The position numbers and the translations under genes were made by a program. Of a stretch of DNA of 64,000 nt, positions 44,533-53,165 are shown one piece after another. Every line of letters starts with the position of its first letter. Positions within the stretch are counted from its first letter, which is position 1. Source of the stretch: Janthinobacterium silvisoli (GTDB taxonomy: Bacteria; Pseudomonadota; Gammaproteobacteria; Burkholderiales; Burkholderiaceae_D); contig NZ_JACHCL010000006.1 of the NCBI RefSeq assembly GCF_014200725.1, forward strand, positions 1 through 64,000, in the 5' to 3' direction. The notes beneath the pieces are model-generated. The model did not search any database. It saw nothing but the letters and a program-made list of their open reading frames with translations, and was not told where the DNA came from.

Positions 44533-44970
44533 ATGAAAACACATACCTTCCCTGCCTTGCTGCGCTTTCTATGCGTCGGCACCCTGCTGCTCGCCACCAG
44601 CGCCTGCAGCGCCCCCGCGCAAGATTCGGCGACGCCAGCCACGCCAGCGCCAACCCAAGCTGCGCTACAACAACAGATCCAGGCGGAAGTGGGCAACGCC
44701 GCGTGCGACTCCACCGCGCAATGCCAAACCATCGCCATCGGCGCCAAGTCCTGCGGCGGCCCGGAAAGCTATCTGGCCTGGTCCAGCAAGAATAATGACG
44801 GCAAGAAACTCAAGGCCCTGGCCTACGCACAAGCGGAGGCGCAGCGCAGGCAACAGCAAAACGACGGCATGCTGTCGACCTGCTCCATCATCACCGACCC
44901 GGGCGCCAGCTGCGTAGCGGGACGCTGCGAGCTGCAAAAGCCAGGCTTGAATCGCGGCTCGGCTTTATAA
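44533..44970 (+). CDS. Cys-rich lipoprotein of unknown function
   Basis: A 145-residue lipoprotein: hydrophobic signal with lipobox ATSAC (about residues 21-25), then an Ala/Pro/Thr-rich spacer, then a domain with conserved-looking cysteines (NAACDSTAQCQTIAIG, SCGGPESYLAWS, STCSI, ASCVAGRCE). Pairs of Cys suggest disulfides in the periplasm. I know no function. ATG 44533 follows GAAGG. Separated from the third tRNA-Phe by 94 bp. Confidence 0.75.
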   Translation: MKTHTFPALLRFLCVGTLLLATSACSAPAQDSATPATPAPTQAALQQQIQAEVGNAACDSTAQCQTIAIGAKSCGGPESYLAWSSKNNDGKKLKALAYAQAEAQRRQQQNDGMLSTCSIITDPGASCVAGRCELQKPGLNRGSAL

Positions 44971-45064
44971 GAGTGTCAAAAGAGAAAGCTCTGGCGATCT
45001 GTTGCATTTGAACACAAGATCCTCTGGTCAGGTCTGGAGTCTTTCTGTTATAATTCGCCGCCTT

Positions 45065-45140
45065 GGCCTGGTAGCTCAGTCGGTAGAGCAGAGGATTGAA
45101 AATCCTTGTGTCGGTGGTTCGATTCCGCCCCGGGCCACCA
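45065..45140 (+). tRNA. tRNA-Phe (GAA), copy 3
   Basis: Identical over 76 bases to copies at 22227 and 29591. A TATAAT box lies at 45049-45054, with TGGTCA about 18 bases further upstream. The 20 bases downstream of CCA match copy 1 (AAGAATTCAGCAGTACATA) while the terminator matches copy 2. Confidence 0.97.
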
Positions 45141-45160
45141 AGAATTCAGCAGTACATATC

Positions 45161-45195
45161 AAAACGCCAACCCTCAGGTTGGCGTTTTTGTTTTT
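45161..45195 (+). terminator. terminator of tRNA-Phe copy 3
   Basis: A perfect 12-bp stem AAAACGCCAACC/GGTTGGCGTTTT (45161-45172, 45177-45188), loop CTCA, followed by T-rich sequence. Nearly the same hairpin as after copy 2. Confidence 0.9.
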
Positions 45196-45399
45196 GCCCG
45201 TTTATTTCCCTCCCCTCAGCAACACTCCCTCGACTTTTTGTCACCCAGCAAGACAACCAATTGTTGCCGTCCATGCAATGTAGAATGCAGCCGCAGTCCG
45301 CAATCTGTACGACCAGCGGCTGGCCACGAGCTAGCCGCTTGCCTTACGTGGCGCCCTTATCGCGCGCCATGACACACACTCTTTGCCTGAGGGAATTGA

Positions 45400-46647
45400 A
45401 TGCCTCCTGTTACCACTGCTTTGATCACCAATGATGCTGTCGTCCTCGGTTTGCTGGCCATCACGCTGGGCGCCGTTTTCTGGACGTCGTCGAGAACCAC
45501 CGGTTTCTGGTCCAGGTTTTATACCTACGTCCCTTCGCTGCTGATGTGTTATCTGATTCCTGCCCTGTTGAACACGGCCGGCATCATCGATGGCAATGCC
45601 TCGGCCCTGTATGGCGTGGCACGCGATTATCTGCTGCCGAGCGCCCTGGTTCTGCTGTGTATCGCCATCGATTTCGGCGCCCTGATGCGTTTGGGCCCCA
45701 AGGCCATCATCATGTTTTTGACCGGCACCGTGGGGGTGATGCTGGGCGCAGTCGTCGCGTTCGAAGCCTTGCGCCTGATCCATCCAGAAACGGTGGCTGG
45801 CGAAACCTGGCGCGGCATGACCACCGTGGCCGGTTCCTGGATAGGTGGCGGCGCCAACCAGGCGGCGATGAAGGAAGTGTTTGAAGTCGACGCCACCCTG
45901 TTTGGCCAGTTCGTCGCCGTCGACGTGCTGGTCGCCAATGTCTGGATGGCCGTGCTGCTGTTCATGGCCAGCCGGGCCAAGGCCTTCGACCGCTGGACGG
46001 GCGCCGACGTGTCGGCCATCAATGCGCTGAAGGACCGCATCGAAACCTATAAAGCCCAGCATGCGCGCATTCCTGGCCTCAACGATGTGATGATGATACT
46101 GGCCATCGGCCTGGGCGCTACCGGCCTGTCGCACTTTTTGGCGGCCCCGACAGTGGCATGGATCGCTACATTGCCAGCCGAATGGCGCTTGCAGGATTAC
46201 AGCCTGACCTCCGGCTTCTTCTGGATCGTCGTGCTGGCCACCACCATCGGCTTGCTGCTGAGCTTTACTAGGGCGCGCAGCCTGGAAGGCGCGGGCGCCT
46301 CGACCATTGGTTCAGCCATGCTGTACATACTGGTCGCCACCATCGGCATGCACATGGATCTCAAGGCGCTGTTCGACAAACCTTTCCTGTTCCTGCTGGG
46401 CTTGATCTGGATCGCCGTGCATGGCGGCCTGATGCTGCTGGTGGCAAAGCTGATACGCGCGCCGCTATTCTTCATGGCCGTCGGCTCGCAAGCCAATATC
46501 GGCGGCGCCGCTTCGGCTCCCGTAGTCGCCAGCGCTTTCCATCCGGCACTGGCTCCCGTCGGCGTGCTGCTGGCCGTGCTCGGTTATGCGCTGGGCACCT
46601 ATGGCGCTTACATCACGGGCTTGCTGCTGCGCTCGCTGGCAACTTAG
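45400..46647 (+). CDS. DUF819 family membrane protein
   Basis: A 415-residue polytopic protein with about eleven membrane segments, matching the DUF819 (YjcL-like) family: ITNDAVVLGLLAI, GSWIGGGANQAAM and VGSQANIGGAASAPVVASAF near the C-terminus. The two repeated small-residue stretches recall transporters of the anion/Na+ type, but transport activity has not been shown. ATG 45400 has no strong ribosome site. Confidence 0.87.
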   Translation: MPPVTTALITNDAVVLGLLAITLGAVFWTSSRTTGFWSRFYTYVPSLLMCYLIPALLNTAGIIDGNASALYGVARDYLLPSALVLLCIAIDFGALMRLGPKAIIMFLTGTVGVMLGAVVAFEALRLIHPETVAGETWRGMTTVAGSWIGGGANQAAMKEVFEVDATLFGQFVAVDVLVANVWMAVLLFMASRAKAFDRWTGADVSAINALKDRIETYKAQHARIPGLNDVMMILAIGLGATGLSHFLAAPTVAWIATLPAEWRLQDYSLTSGFFWIVVLATTIGLLLSFTRARSLEGAGASTIGSAMLYILVATIGMHMDLKALFDKPFLFLLGLIWIAVHGGLMLLVAKLIRAPLFFMAVGSQANIGGAASAPVVASAFHPALAPVGVLLAVLGYALGTYGAYITGLLLRSLAT

Positions 46648-46750
46648 AGCAGTCGGGCGGCGTTGCCGAAGACGCCGCCTATGCGCTTTACCGCACAGAA
46701 AGCCCGGCCGCATCGGCCTACCCTGTTCTTATTAAAACAGGGAGACGCTC

Positions 46751-49144
46751 ATGCTGACGATTATTCTGATGGCGATAGTGCTGATTGTGCTTTGCCTGAT
46801 TGCACTGTTTGCCATCGCCCCCCTGCGCCGTGCGCTCATCACGCCACATGTGCTCGCACTATTCAAGCGCATTCTGCCCAGCATGTCCGATACCGAACGC
46901 GATGCGCTCGAAGCGGGCACCACCTGGTGGGATGCGGACCTGTTTTCCGGCCAGCCCGACTGGCCCAAACTGCTGGCCCATAGCGGCCCTGTGCTCACCG
47001 CCGAGGAACGCCACTTTCTCGACCATGATGTCGATCAATTGTGCGACATGGTCAATGACTGGGACACCCAGCAAGGGCAAGACTTGCCGCCGCAAGCCTG
47101 GTCCTATATCAAGCAGCAAGGCTTTCTGGGCATGATCATTCCGAAGCAATATGGCGGCAAGGAGTTTTCCGCGTATATGCATTCGCAAGTGGTGATGAAA
47201 CTGTCGACGCGCTGCTCGGCGCTGGCCGTCACCGTGATGGTGCCCAATTCGCTGGGACCGGCCGAACTGCTGCTGCACTATGGCACCGAAGAACAGAAAA
47301 ACCATTATTTGCCGCGCTTGGCGGCCGGCCTGGAAATTCCCTGCTTTGCGCTGACCAGCCCATATGCGGGTTCCGATGCGGCGGCGATTCCCGACCACGG
47401 CGTGGTCTGCATGGGCGAGCATGAAGGACGGTCCACCGTAGGCATACGCCTGACCTGGAACAAGCGCTACATCACCCTGGCGCCGGTGGCCACCTTGCTG
47501 GGACTGGCATTCAATACCAGCGACCCCGACCGTCTGTTATCCGACGATGCCGCGCCCGGCATCACGTGCGCGCTGATCCCCGCCAGCCACGACGGCGTGG
47601 TGATCGGCCGTCGCCATCATCCGCTCAATGCGGTCTTCCAGAATGGCCCCACTTCCGGCAAGGATGTGTTTATTCCTATCGAGTGGGTGATCGGCGGCAA
47701 GGCACAAGTGGGCAAGGGCTGGCGCATGCTGATGGAATGCCTGGCGGCCGGGCGCGCCATTTCGCTCCCCTCATCCAGCGTGGGCATGGCCAAGATGGCC
47801 GTGCGTGGCACCAGCGCGTATGCGGCAGTGCGGCGCCAGTTCAATATGCCGATCGGCAAGTTCGAAGGCGTGCAGGAAGCGCTGGCGCGCATGGGCGCCA
47901 ATTTGTACCTGATGGATGCGGCGCGCAGGCTGTCGGCGCGGGCCGTCGACCTGGGTGAAAAGCCGGCCGTGATTTCCGCCATCGTCAAATACCACGTCAC
48001 CGAACGGGGGCGAGCGCTTGTCAACGATGGCATGGATATCCTGGGTGGCAAGGGCATCTGCATCGGCCCCAATAATTTCCTGGCCAACGCTTACCAGCAA
48101 ATCCCGATTGCCATCACGGTCGAAGGCGCCAATATACTCACCCGCAGCCTGATCATCTTTGGCCAGGGCGCCATCCGCGCCCACCCGTATGTGCTCAAGG
48201 AAATGGCCGCCGTCAAGGAAACTGACCACCGCAAAGCCCTGCAAGACTTCGACCAGGCATTCTTTGGCCACGTCGGCTTTGTGTTTGGCAACATTGCACG
48301 GGGACTCTGGTATGGCCTGGGCGGCTGGCGGCTGGCCGCCGCACCCGAGACCAGCGCGCCCGAACTGGCACCCTATTACCGCTCCCTCACGCGCTTGTCG
48401 ACCGCCTTCGCCGTGATGACCGATATGGCGATGTTTGTGCTCGGCGGCGAACTCAAGCGGCGCGAACGGATTTCTGCGCGCCTCGGCGATGTGCTGTCGC
48501 AGCTGTACCTGGGTTCGGCCGTACTGAAACGTTACGAAGATGATGGACGGCCCCAGGCCGACCTGCCCTATGTCCACTGGGCGCTGCAAGACACGCTGCT
48601 CAAGGCGCAACAAGGCTTGAGTGGCGTGCTGGACAATTTTCCCGCGCGGGGACTGGCAGTCTTGCTGCGCGTCTGGCTGTTTCCTTTTGGCCTGCCGCAT
48701 CGCCCACCTTCCGATGAGTTGGGCAGCGCCGTAACGCAAGCCATGCAAACACCGGGCGCCGACCGCGAACGCCTGCTGGCCGATTGTTACGTAGCCAACG
48801 ATGCGGGCGATTCCTTGGCCCGCGGCGAAATGGCGCTGGACTTGCTGTCCCAGGTCGTGGCCATCGAAAAACGCCTGAAGGATACACCGCAAGGCGCGGC
48901 CCTCAGGCATCTGCCACAAAGCGTATCGGCCATGCAGGAGTGGCTGAGCGCGGCGGCAGCGGCGGGTTCGATCAGCTGCCAGGAGCACAATACCTTGCTG
49001 GAATTTACACGCCTGGTCGACGCAGCGATTCAGGTCGACGATTTTCCACCACAGACATCGCAGCAGCCAGCGGACACCGGCGTGCTGAAACCTGTTCTGG
49101 ATGAGCATCGCCTGGCCAGCGAAAGGCATGGCGTCGAGGCTTGA
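46751..49144 (+). CDS. fadE: acyl-CoA dehydrogenase FadE
   Basis: A 797-residue enzyme of the large E. coli FadE type, first step of beta-oxidation. It has an N-terminal membrane helix (residues 1-26), the acyl-CoA dehydrogenase domains (EIPCFALTSPYAGSDAA, AAGRAISLPSSSVG, VKYHVTERGRALVNDGMDILGGKG) and the FadE-specific C-terminal domain. ATG 46751 follows GGGAGACG. It runs up to the convergent LysR gene with no gap, and may work with the crotonase at 265-1041. Confidence 0.93.
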   Translation: MLTIILMAIVLIVLCLIALFAIAPLRRALITPHVLALFKRILPSMSDTERDALEAGTTWWDADLFSGQPDWPKLLAHSGPVLTAEERHFLDHDVDQLCDMVNDWDTQQGQDLPPQAWSYIKQQGFLGMIIPKQYGGKEFSAYMHSQVVMKLSTRCSALAVTVMVPNSLGPAELLLHYGTEEQKNHYLPRLAAGLEIPCFALTSPYAGSDAAAIPDHGVVCMGEHEGRSTVGIRLTWNKRYITLAPVATLLGLAFNTSDPDRLLSDDAAPGITCALIPASHDGVVIGRRHHPLNAVFQNGPTSGKDVFIPIEWVIGGKAQVGKGWRMLMECLAAGRAISLPSSSVGMAKMAVRGTSAYAAVRRQFNMPIGKFEGVQEALARMGANLYLMDAARRLSARAVDLGEKPAVISAIVKYHVTERGRALVNDGMDILGGKGICIGPNNFLANAYQQIPIAITVEGANILTRSLIIFGQGAIRAHPYVLKEMAAVKETDHRKALQDFDQAFFGHVGFVFGNIARGLWYGLGGWRLAAAPETSAPELAPYYRSLTRLSTAFAVMTDMAMFVLGGELKRRERISARLGDVLSQLYLGSAVLKRYEDDGRPQADLPYVHWALQDTLLKAQQGLSGVLDNFPARGLAVLLRVWLFPFGLPHRPPSDELGSAVTQAMQTPGADRERLLADCYVANDAGDSLARGEMALDLLSQVVAIEKRLKDTPQGAALRHLPQSVSAMQEWLSAAAAAGSISCQEHNTLLEFTRLVDAAIQVDDFPPQTSQQPADTGVLKPVLDEHRLASERHGVEA

Positions 49145-50044
49145 TCAAGCTGACAGTTCCTCGACCAGGAAATCGATAAAGCGCCGCACCCTCGGCTCCA
49201 GCAGCCGCCGGGTCGGGTAGATGGTGACGATTTTCACTTCGTCGAGCGGCAGCTCTGGCAACACCTGCTGCAAGCGCCCGGCCTGCAGGTCGCCAGCGAC
49301 CAGGAAATCGGGCAGCAGCGCGATGCCGTCACCGGCCAGCACCGCATCGCGGATGGCGTCGCCGCTATCGAGGCGCAAACGGCTGCGTCCAGGCAACTTG
49401 CCCGTGCTGTCGTCGCCGAAGATCCGCCAGGGTTGGCGGCGGTTGCGGCTGCTGAAGATCAAACAATCGTGTCCGGCCAACGCATCGCTGTCGAGCGGCA
49501 GCCCTCGCTCCGCCAGGTAAGTGGGGGACGCACACAGCACAGCCTGGTGGCGGGCAAGCACGCGCGACACCAGCCGCGTATCGGGCGGGGCTTCACCGAT
49601 GCGTATCGCCAGGTCAAATCCTTCTTCGACGATATCGGCCTGGCGGTCCGTGAAACTGACTTCGGCCTGCAGCTCGGGCCAGGCGGCCAGATAGCGGCGC
49701 AGCAGCGGCAGGATCACCAGGCGGCCGTAAGCATCGGGCAAGGTCAGCCGCAGCACGCCACGCGGCGTGCCACCACCCGCCCCCACAGCCACGCTGGACT
49801 CAGCCTCGTCGACGGCCGCCAGGATCTGCAAGCCCCGCTCATAAAAAACGCGGCCTTCATCGGTCAGGCTCAAAGCCCTGGTCGTGCGGTGCAGCAGGCG
49901 CACGCCCAGCCGTTCTTCCAGCCGGTGCACAGCCTTGCCGGCAGCCGAGCGGCTCAAGCCCATGGCCGTGCCGCCCGCAATAAAACTGCCTTCATCGACC
50001 ACAGCCATGAAGACGAGAATTTCGTTCAGGTTCGCGCGCAGCAT
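49145..50044 (-). CDS. LysR-type regulator
   Basis: A 299-residue LysR protein (HTH NEILVFMAVVDEGSFIAGGTAMGLSRSAAGKAVHRLEERLG; then RTTRALSLTDEGRVFYERG and an effector domain ending LLEPRVRRFIDFLVEEL). It abuts fadE tail to tail (stop codons adjacent) and is divergent from the ridA gene (169-bp gap), its likely target. Confidence 0.87.
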   Translation of the reverse strand: MLRANLNEILVFMAVVDEGSFIAGGTAMGLSRSAAGKAVHRLEERLGVRLLHRTTRALSLTDEGRVFYERGLQILAAVDEAESSVAVGAGGGTPRGVLRLTLPDAYGRLVILPLLRRYLAAWPELQAEVSFTDRQADIVEEGFDLAIRIGEAPPDTRLVSRVLARHQAVLCASPTYLAERGLPLDSDALAGHDCLIFSSRNRRQPWRIFGDDSTGKLPGRSRLRLDSGDAIRDAVLAGDGIALLPDFLVAGDLQAGRLQQVLPELPLDEVKIVTIYPTRRLLEPRVRRFIDFLVEELSA

Positions 50045-50213
50045 ACGTTCATGTCTCTTTCTCCAGCGCCAGGCCAGCCACTATATCCACAGCAATGAGG
50101 ATGCTTGATCCCCTCTGTGTCGCCCTCCGTTCGCCTATTTTCTGGCGATGGCTCGCTATACTTTTCCCACTTCGCCAATCTCCGGCCGAGCATGACAACA
50201 GAGGGAAAACAGC

Positions 50214-50609
50214 ATGACACAAACAGCCACCACCTACAATCACGGCGTTTCCTGGGAAGAGCAATTCGGCGTCACCCAAGGCTACAGCATCAACGGCACC
50301 ATCTATATTTCCGGCCAATTCTCGCATGACATGCAGGGCGCTTTCGTCGGCGAACACGACTTCGATCTGCAAGCACGCACCACCCTGGAAAACCTCGACC
50401 GCGTATTGGCCGGCTTCAATGTGGGACGTACGCAAATCGCGGAAATGGTGATCTACCTCGCCAACCCCGCCGAACATTTCCAGCCCTGCGTAGAACTGTT
50501 CAAGCAATACGTGGGCGATCATCGCCCGGCCGCCACCCTGATCGGCGTGTCCGGCCTGGCCTTCCCGCATCAGTTGATCGAGATACGCGCCGTGGCGCAT
50601 GCGGGCTGA
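50214..50609 (+). CDS. RidA/YjgF family protein
   Basis: A 131-residue RidA-fold protein with NGTIYISGQFSHD, LENLDRVLAGFN, RPAATLIGVSGLAFPHQLIEIRAVA; the Arg in IEIRA fits the catalytic Arg of reactive enamine/imine deaminases. The C-terminal acidic/hydroxyl signature differs from canonical RidA, so it may be a YoaB-like subgroup. Divergent from a LysR gene; gdhA follows 306 bp on. Confidence 0.83.
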   Translation: MTQTATTYNHGVSWEEQFGVTQGYSINGTIYISGQFSHDMQGAFVGEHDFDLQARTTLENLDRVLAGFNVGRTQIAEMVIYLANPAEHFQPCVELFKQYVGDHRPAATLIGVSGLAFPHQLIEIRAVAHAG

Positions 50610-50716
50610 TCTGCTGCCCTGTCACAAGGTATGGCGGTGCTGCTGGAACCGCTGGTCAGGAGTAACCATCGGTATGCGCTGACCGGCATCATCCAACAAG
50701 ATACAAGCACCTGAAC

Positions 50717-50749
50717 AACGCCCAGCCCACCTGCTGGCGTTTTGTTTTT
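50717..50749 (+). terminator. terminator after the ridA-type gene
   Basis: AACGCC-C-AGC pairs with GCT-GGCGTT (one bulged C), loop of 6, followed by TTTTGTTTTT. Confidence 0.75.
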
Positions 50750-50843
50750 CAGTCGTTATTTGCACCAGACCAATCCTGTTTTTCTGCGAAAAATATTCCT
50801 GCGATACTGCATTAAAAAACAGCAGAAAATTCTCCAAACCAAA

Positions 50844-50867
50844 TTTTCGCACCATTTTTGTGCAAAA
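50844..50867 (+). promoter_or_regulatory. inverted repeat upstream of gdhA
   Basis: TTTTCGCAC...GTGCAAAA is an imperfect dyad (GCAC 50849-50852, GTGC 50860-50863) in an AT-rich setting, about 50 bases before the gdhA start. It could be an operator (for example of a LysR or nitrogen regulator); no regulator can be named. Confidence 0.35.
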
Positions 50868-50915
50868 TCTGAGAAGATATATGCTCAAATCAGCAATTAA
50901 CTCTAGGGAATTTTG

Positions 50916-52259
50916 ATGAAATACGCATCTGCTCACGAGTATGTCCAGCAAGTCGCCGCGCGCAATCCAGGCCAGCCCGAGTTTCTGCAAGCCGTCACCG
51001 AAGTCATGGAGAGCTTGTGGCCATTCCTGGAACAGCATCCGAAATACGCGGAACAAGGCTTGCTGGAACGACTGGTCGAGCCGGAACGCGTGGTGATGTT
51101 CCGCGTGTCGTGGGTGGACGATCATGGGCAGGTGCAAGTCAATCGCGGTTATCGCATTCAGCACAGCATGGCCATCGGACCGTACAAGGGCGGCATCCGT
51201 TTTCACCCATCCGTGACCCTGTCGGTGCTGAAATTCCTGGCGTTTGAGCAAACCTTCAAGAATGCGCTGACCACCTTGCCCATGGGTGGTGGCAAGGGCG
51301 GTTCGGACTTCGATCCCAAGGGCAAGAGCCAGGGCGAGGTGATGCGCTTTTGCCAGGCCTTTGTCAGCGAACTGTTCCGCCATGTGGGTGCGGACACGGA
51401 CGTGCCGGCAGGCGATATCGGCGTGGGCGGACGCGAGGTCGGCTATATGGCTGGCATGATGAAAAAGCTCAGCAACCGTGCCGACTGCGTATTTACGGGC
51501 AAGGGCGCCAGCTTTGGAGGTTCCTTGATGCGGCCGGAAGCGACCGGTTACGGTACCGTGTATTTTGCCCAGGAAATGTTAAAGACGCGGGGACGCTCGT
51601 TCGAAGGCATGCGCGTATCCGTCTCCGGCTCGGGCAACGTGGCGCAATATGCGGTGGAAAAAGCCATGGCCATGGGCGCGCGCGTGCTCACCCTGTCAGA
51701 CTCCAGCGGCACCATCATCGACGAAGAAGGTTTTACGCCGGCCAAGCTGGCCATTTTGATGGAGGTCAAAAACCACCTGTATGGCCGTGTCAGCGATTAC
51801 GCCGAACGCACCGGCGTACGTTTCGAAGCCGGTGTATCGCCATGGCATGTGCCAGTCGATATCGCCCTGCCCTGCGCCACGCAAAATGAATTGACCATCG
51901 ATGATGCGCGCACCCTGATCGCCAATGGCGTCGTCTGCGTAGCCGAAGGCGCCAACATGCCCACCACCATCGAGGCAGCCAAGGCATTCGAGGTAGCCGG
52001 CGTTTTATACGCGCCGGGCAAGGCCAGCAACGCGGGCGGCGTGGCCACCTCGGGACTGGAAATGAGCCAGAACGCAGCCCGTATCGCGTGGCCCAGCGAA
52101 GAAGTCGACGCGCGCCTGCTGCAAATCATGCAGGGCATCCATGCTGCCTGCAAACAATACGGCACGCGCGCCGATGGCACGGTCAGCTATGTCGATGGCG
52201 CCAATATTGCGGGCTTTGTTAAGGTCGCCGATGCCATGCTGGCACAAGGCGTCATTTAA
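50916..52259 (+). CDS. gdhA: NADP-specific glutamate dehydrogenase
   Basis: A 447-residue GDH of the E. coli GdhA type and length. It shows YRIQHSMAIGPYKGGIRFHPSV, LPMGGGKGGSDFDPKGKS (catalytic Lys), the PAGDIGVGGREVGYM segment, and the nucleotide fold VSGSGNVAQYAVEKA. Assimilates ammonium into glutamate. ATG 50916 (TTG at 50913 in frame also possible) follows TAGGGAA. Confidence 0.95.
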   Translation: MKYASAHEYVQQVAARNPGQPEFLQAVTEVMESLWPFLEQHPKYAEQGLLERLVEPERVVMFRVSWVDDHGQVQVNRGYRIQHSMAIGPYKGGIRFHPSVTLSVLKFLAFEQTFKNALTTLPMGGGKGGSDFDPKGKSQGEVMRFCQAFVSELFRHVGADTDVPAGDIGVGGREVGYMAGMMKKLSNRADCVFTGKGASFGGSLMRPEATGYGTVYFAQEMLKTRGRSFEGMRVSVSGSGNVAQYAVEKAMAMGARVLTLSDSSGTIIDEEGFTPAKLAILMEVKNHLYGRVSDYAERTGVRFEAGVSPWHVPVDIALPCATQNELTIDDARTLIANGVVCVAEGANMPTTIEAAKAFEVAGVLYAPGKASNAGGVATSGLEMSQNAARIAWPSEEVDARLLQIMQGIHAACKQYGTRADGTVSYVDGANIAGFVKVADAMLAQGVI

Positions 52260-52311
52260 GGTGGCCAATCGCGCGACGTCTTTGACGTTGGGTTATCACC
52301 TTAAAACTAAC

Positions 52312-52431
52312 GACACCTAACAAAACCGTAGCGAGCGGAAGAGAGAGGTGGCTAAGAAGCGCAACCGTACTTTAGTACGGTGAGCATCGCAGGCTACCTA
52401 TATCAACGCGCAGTAGGTTTTGTTAGGTGTC
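52312..52431. repeat. 120-bp element bounded by 16-bp perfect inverted repeats
   Basis: GACACCTAACAAAACC (52312-52327) and its exact complement GGTTTTGTTAGGTGTC (52416-52431) enclose 88 bases. Inside is a second perfect palindrome, ACCGTAC-TTTA-GTACGGT. The right end falls in the TAG stop of the flavin reductase gene. It could be a small mobile repeat (MITE-like), a two-way terminator or a structured RNA. No clear target duplication is seen. Confidence 0.65.
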
Positions 52432-52988
52432 TACGATATCTCAGGCTTCATCAGACTCTTGCGGCTGATGGTACGCCCCGATACCATAAACTCGCCATTG
52501 CCCCGGTAATGCAGGGTTTCGGGCAGCTTGGGCGAGGTGGCCACGTGGGCTTTCACGCATTCCAGGATGAAGAAGCCACCGCGCGGATTACCGGCCACCT
52601 GCGCCAGCTTGCATTCAAAGTTGGCGTAGCATTCGGCGATCAGCGGTGCGCTCACCTGTTCGGCCGGCTGTGCCGTCAAGCCGAAGGCGCTAAATTTATC
52701 CGTGTCTTCACCGCTGCAATTTCCTATCGCCACTACCTGGTCGACCATGTCTGCCGTGGGCAGGTTGATCACGCACTCCATGCTGCGCTTGATCATTTCA
52801 TGGCTATGGTTCGCGTCGGAAATAAAGCAGCCCAGTAACGATGGCGTAAATTCCATCAGCATATGCCAACCCATGGTCATGATGTCGCTCTCCCCCTTCC
52901 AGCTTGAACTGACCAGCACGACGGGGCCAGGCTCCAGGAAGCGCCGGATATCGGCGACAGGATAATCTTCTTTGTGATAATTTTTCAT
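52431..52988 (-). CDS. flavin reductase family protein
   Basis: A 185-residue split-barrel flavin reductase-like protein: PGPVVLVSSSWKGESDIMTMGWHMLMEFTPSLLGCFISDANHSHEMIKRS and ECVINLP are typical of FMN-binding reductases. It would provide reduced flavin to a monooxygenase or bind FMN; no partner monooxygenase is adjacent. Its stop codon sits at the edge of the inverted-repeat element. Confidence 0.85.
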   Translation of the reverse strand: MKNYHKEDYPVADIRRFLEPGPVVLVSSSWKGESDIMTMGWHMLMEFTPSLLGCFISDANHSHEMIKRSMECVINLPTADMVDQVVAIGNCSGEDTDKFSAFGLTAQPAEQVSAPLIAECYANFECKLAQVAGNPRGGFFILECVKAHVATSPKLPETLHYRGNGEFMVSGRTISRKSLMKPEIS

Positions 52989-53165
52989 GCCGTCTCCGTG
53001 GACTGTCTACGCCATAGCATAGACCAATGGCGGCCAGTTGGTCGCGCGGATGGCGCAGCGCTTGCGCCCCATCCATGTTGCGATTTGTGCAGTTCGTCGC
53101 AAATTTCTTTCACGCGAAGAAGTTGCACCCTAGAATACACTTATCAACAACTCAAGGAAATCGCC

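Larger units (their letters stand above)
50610..50915 (+). other. intergenic region between ridA-type gene and gdhA
   Basis: 306 bases. It contains a terminator at 50717-50749 for the upstream gene, an AT-rich stretch, and the inverted repeat at 50844-50867 just before gdhA. No gene is seen. Confidence 0.6.

Noticed and set aside
46655..46679. Stem GGCGGCGT/ACGCCGCC after the DUF819 gene as a terminator
   Set aside because: Stable stem but no T run follows, so termination is not supported.
47771..49129. 452-codon frame antisense to fadE
   Set aside because: Shadow frame; no ribosome site or domain.
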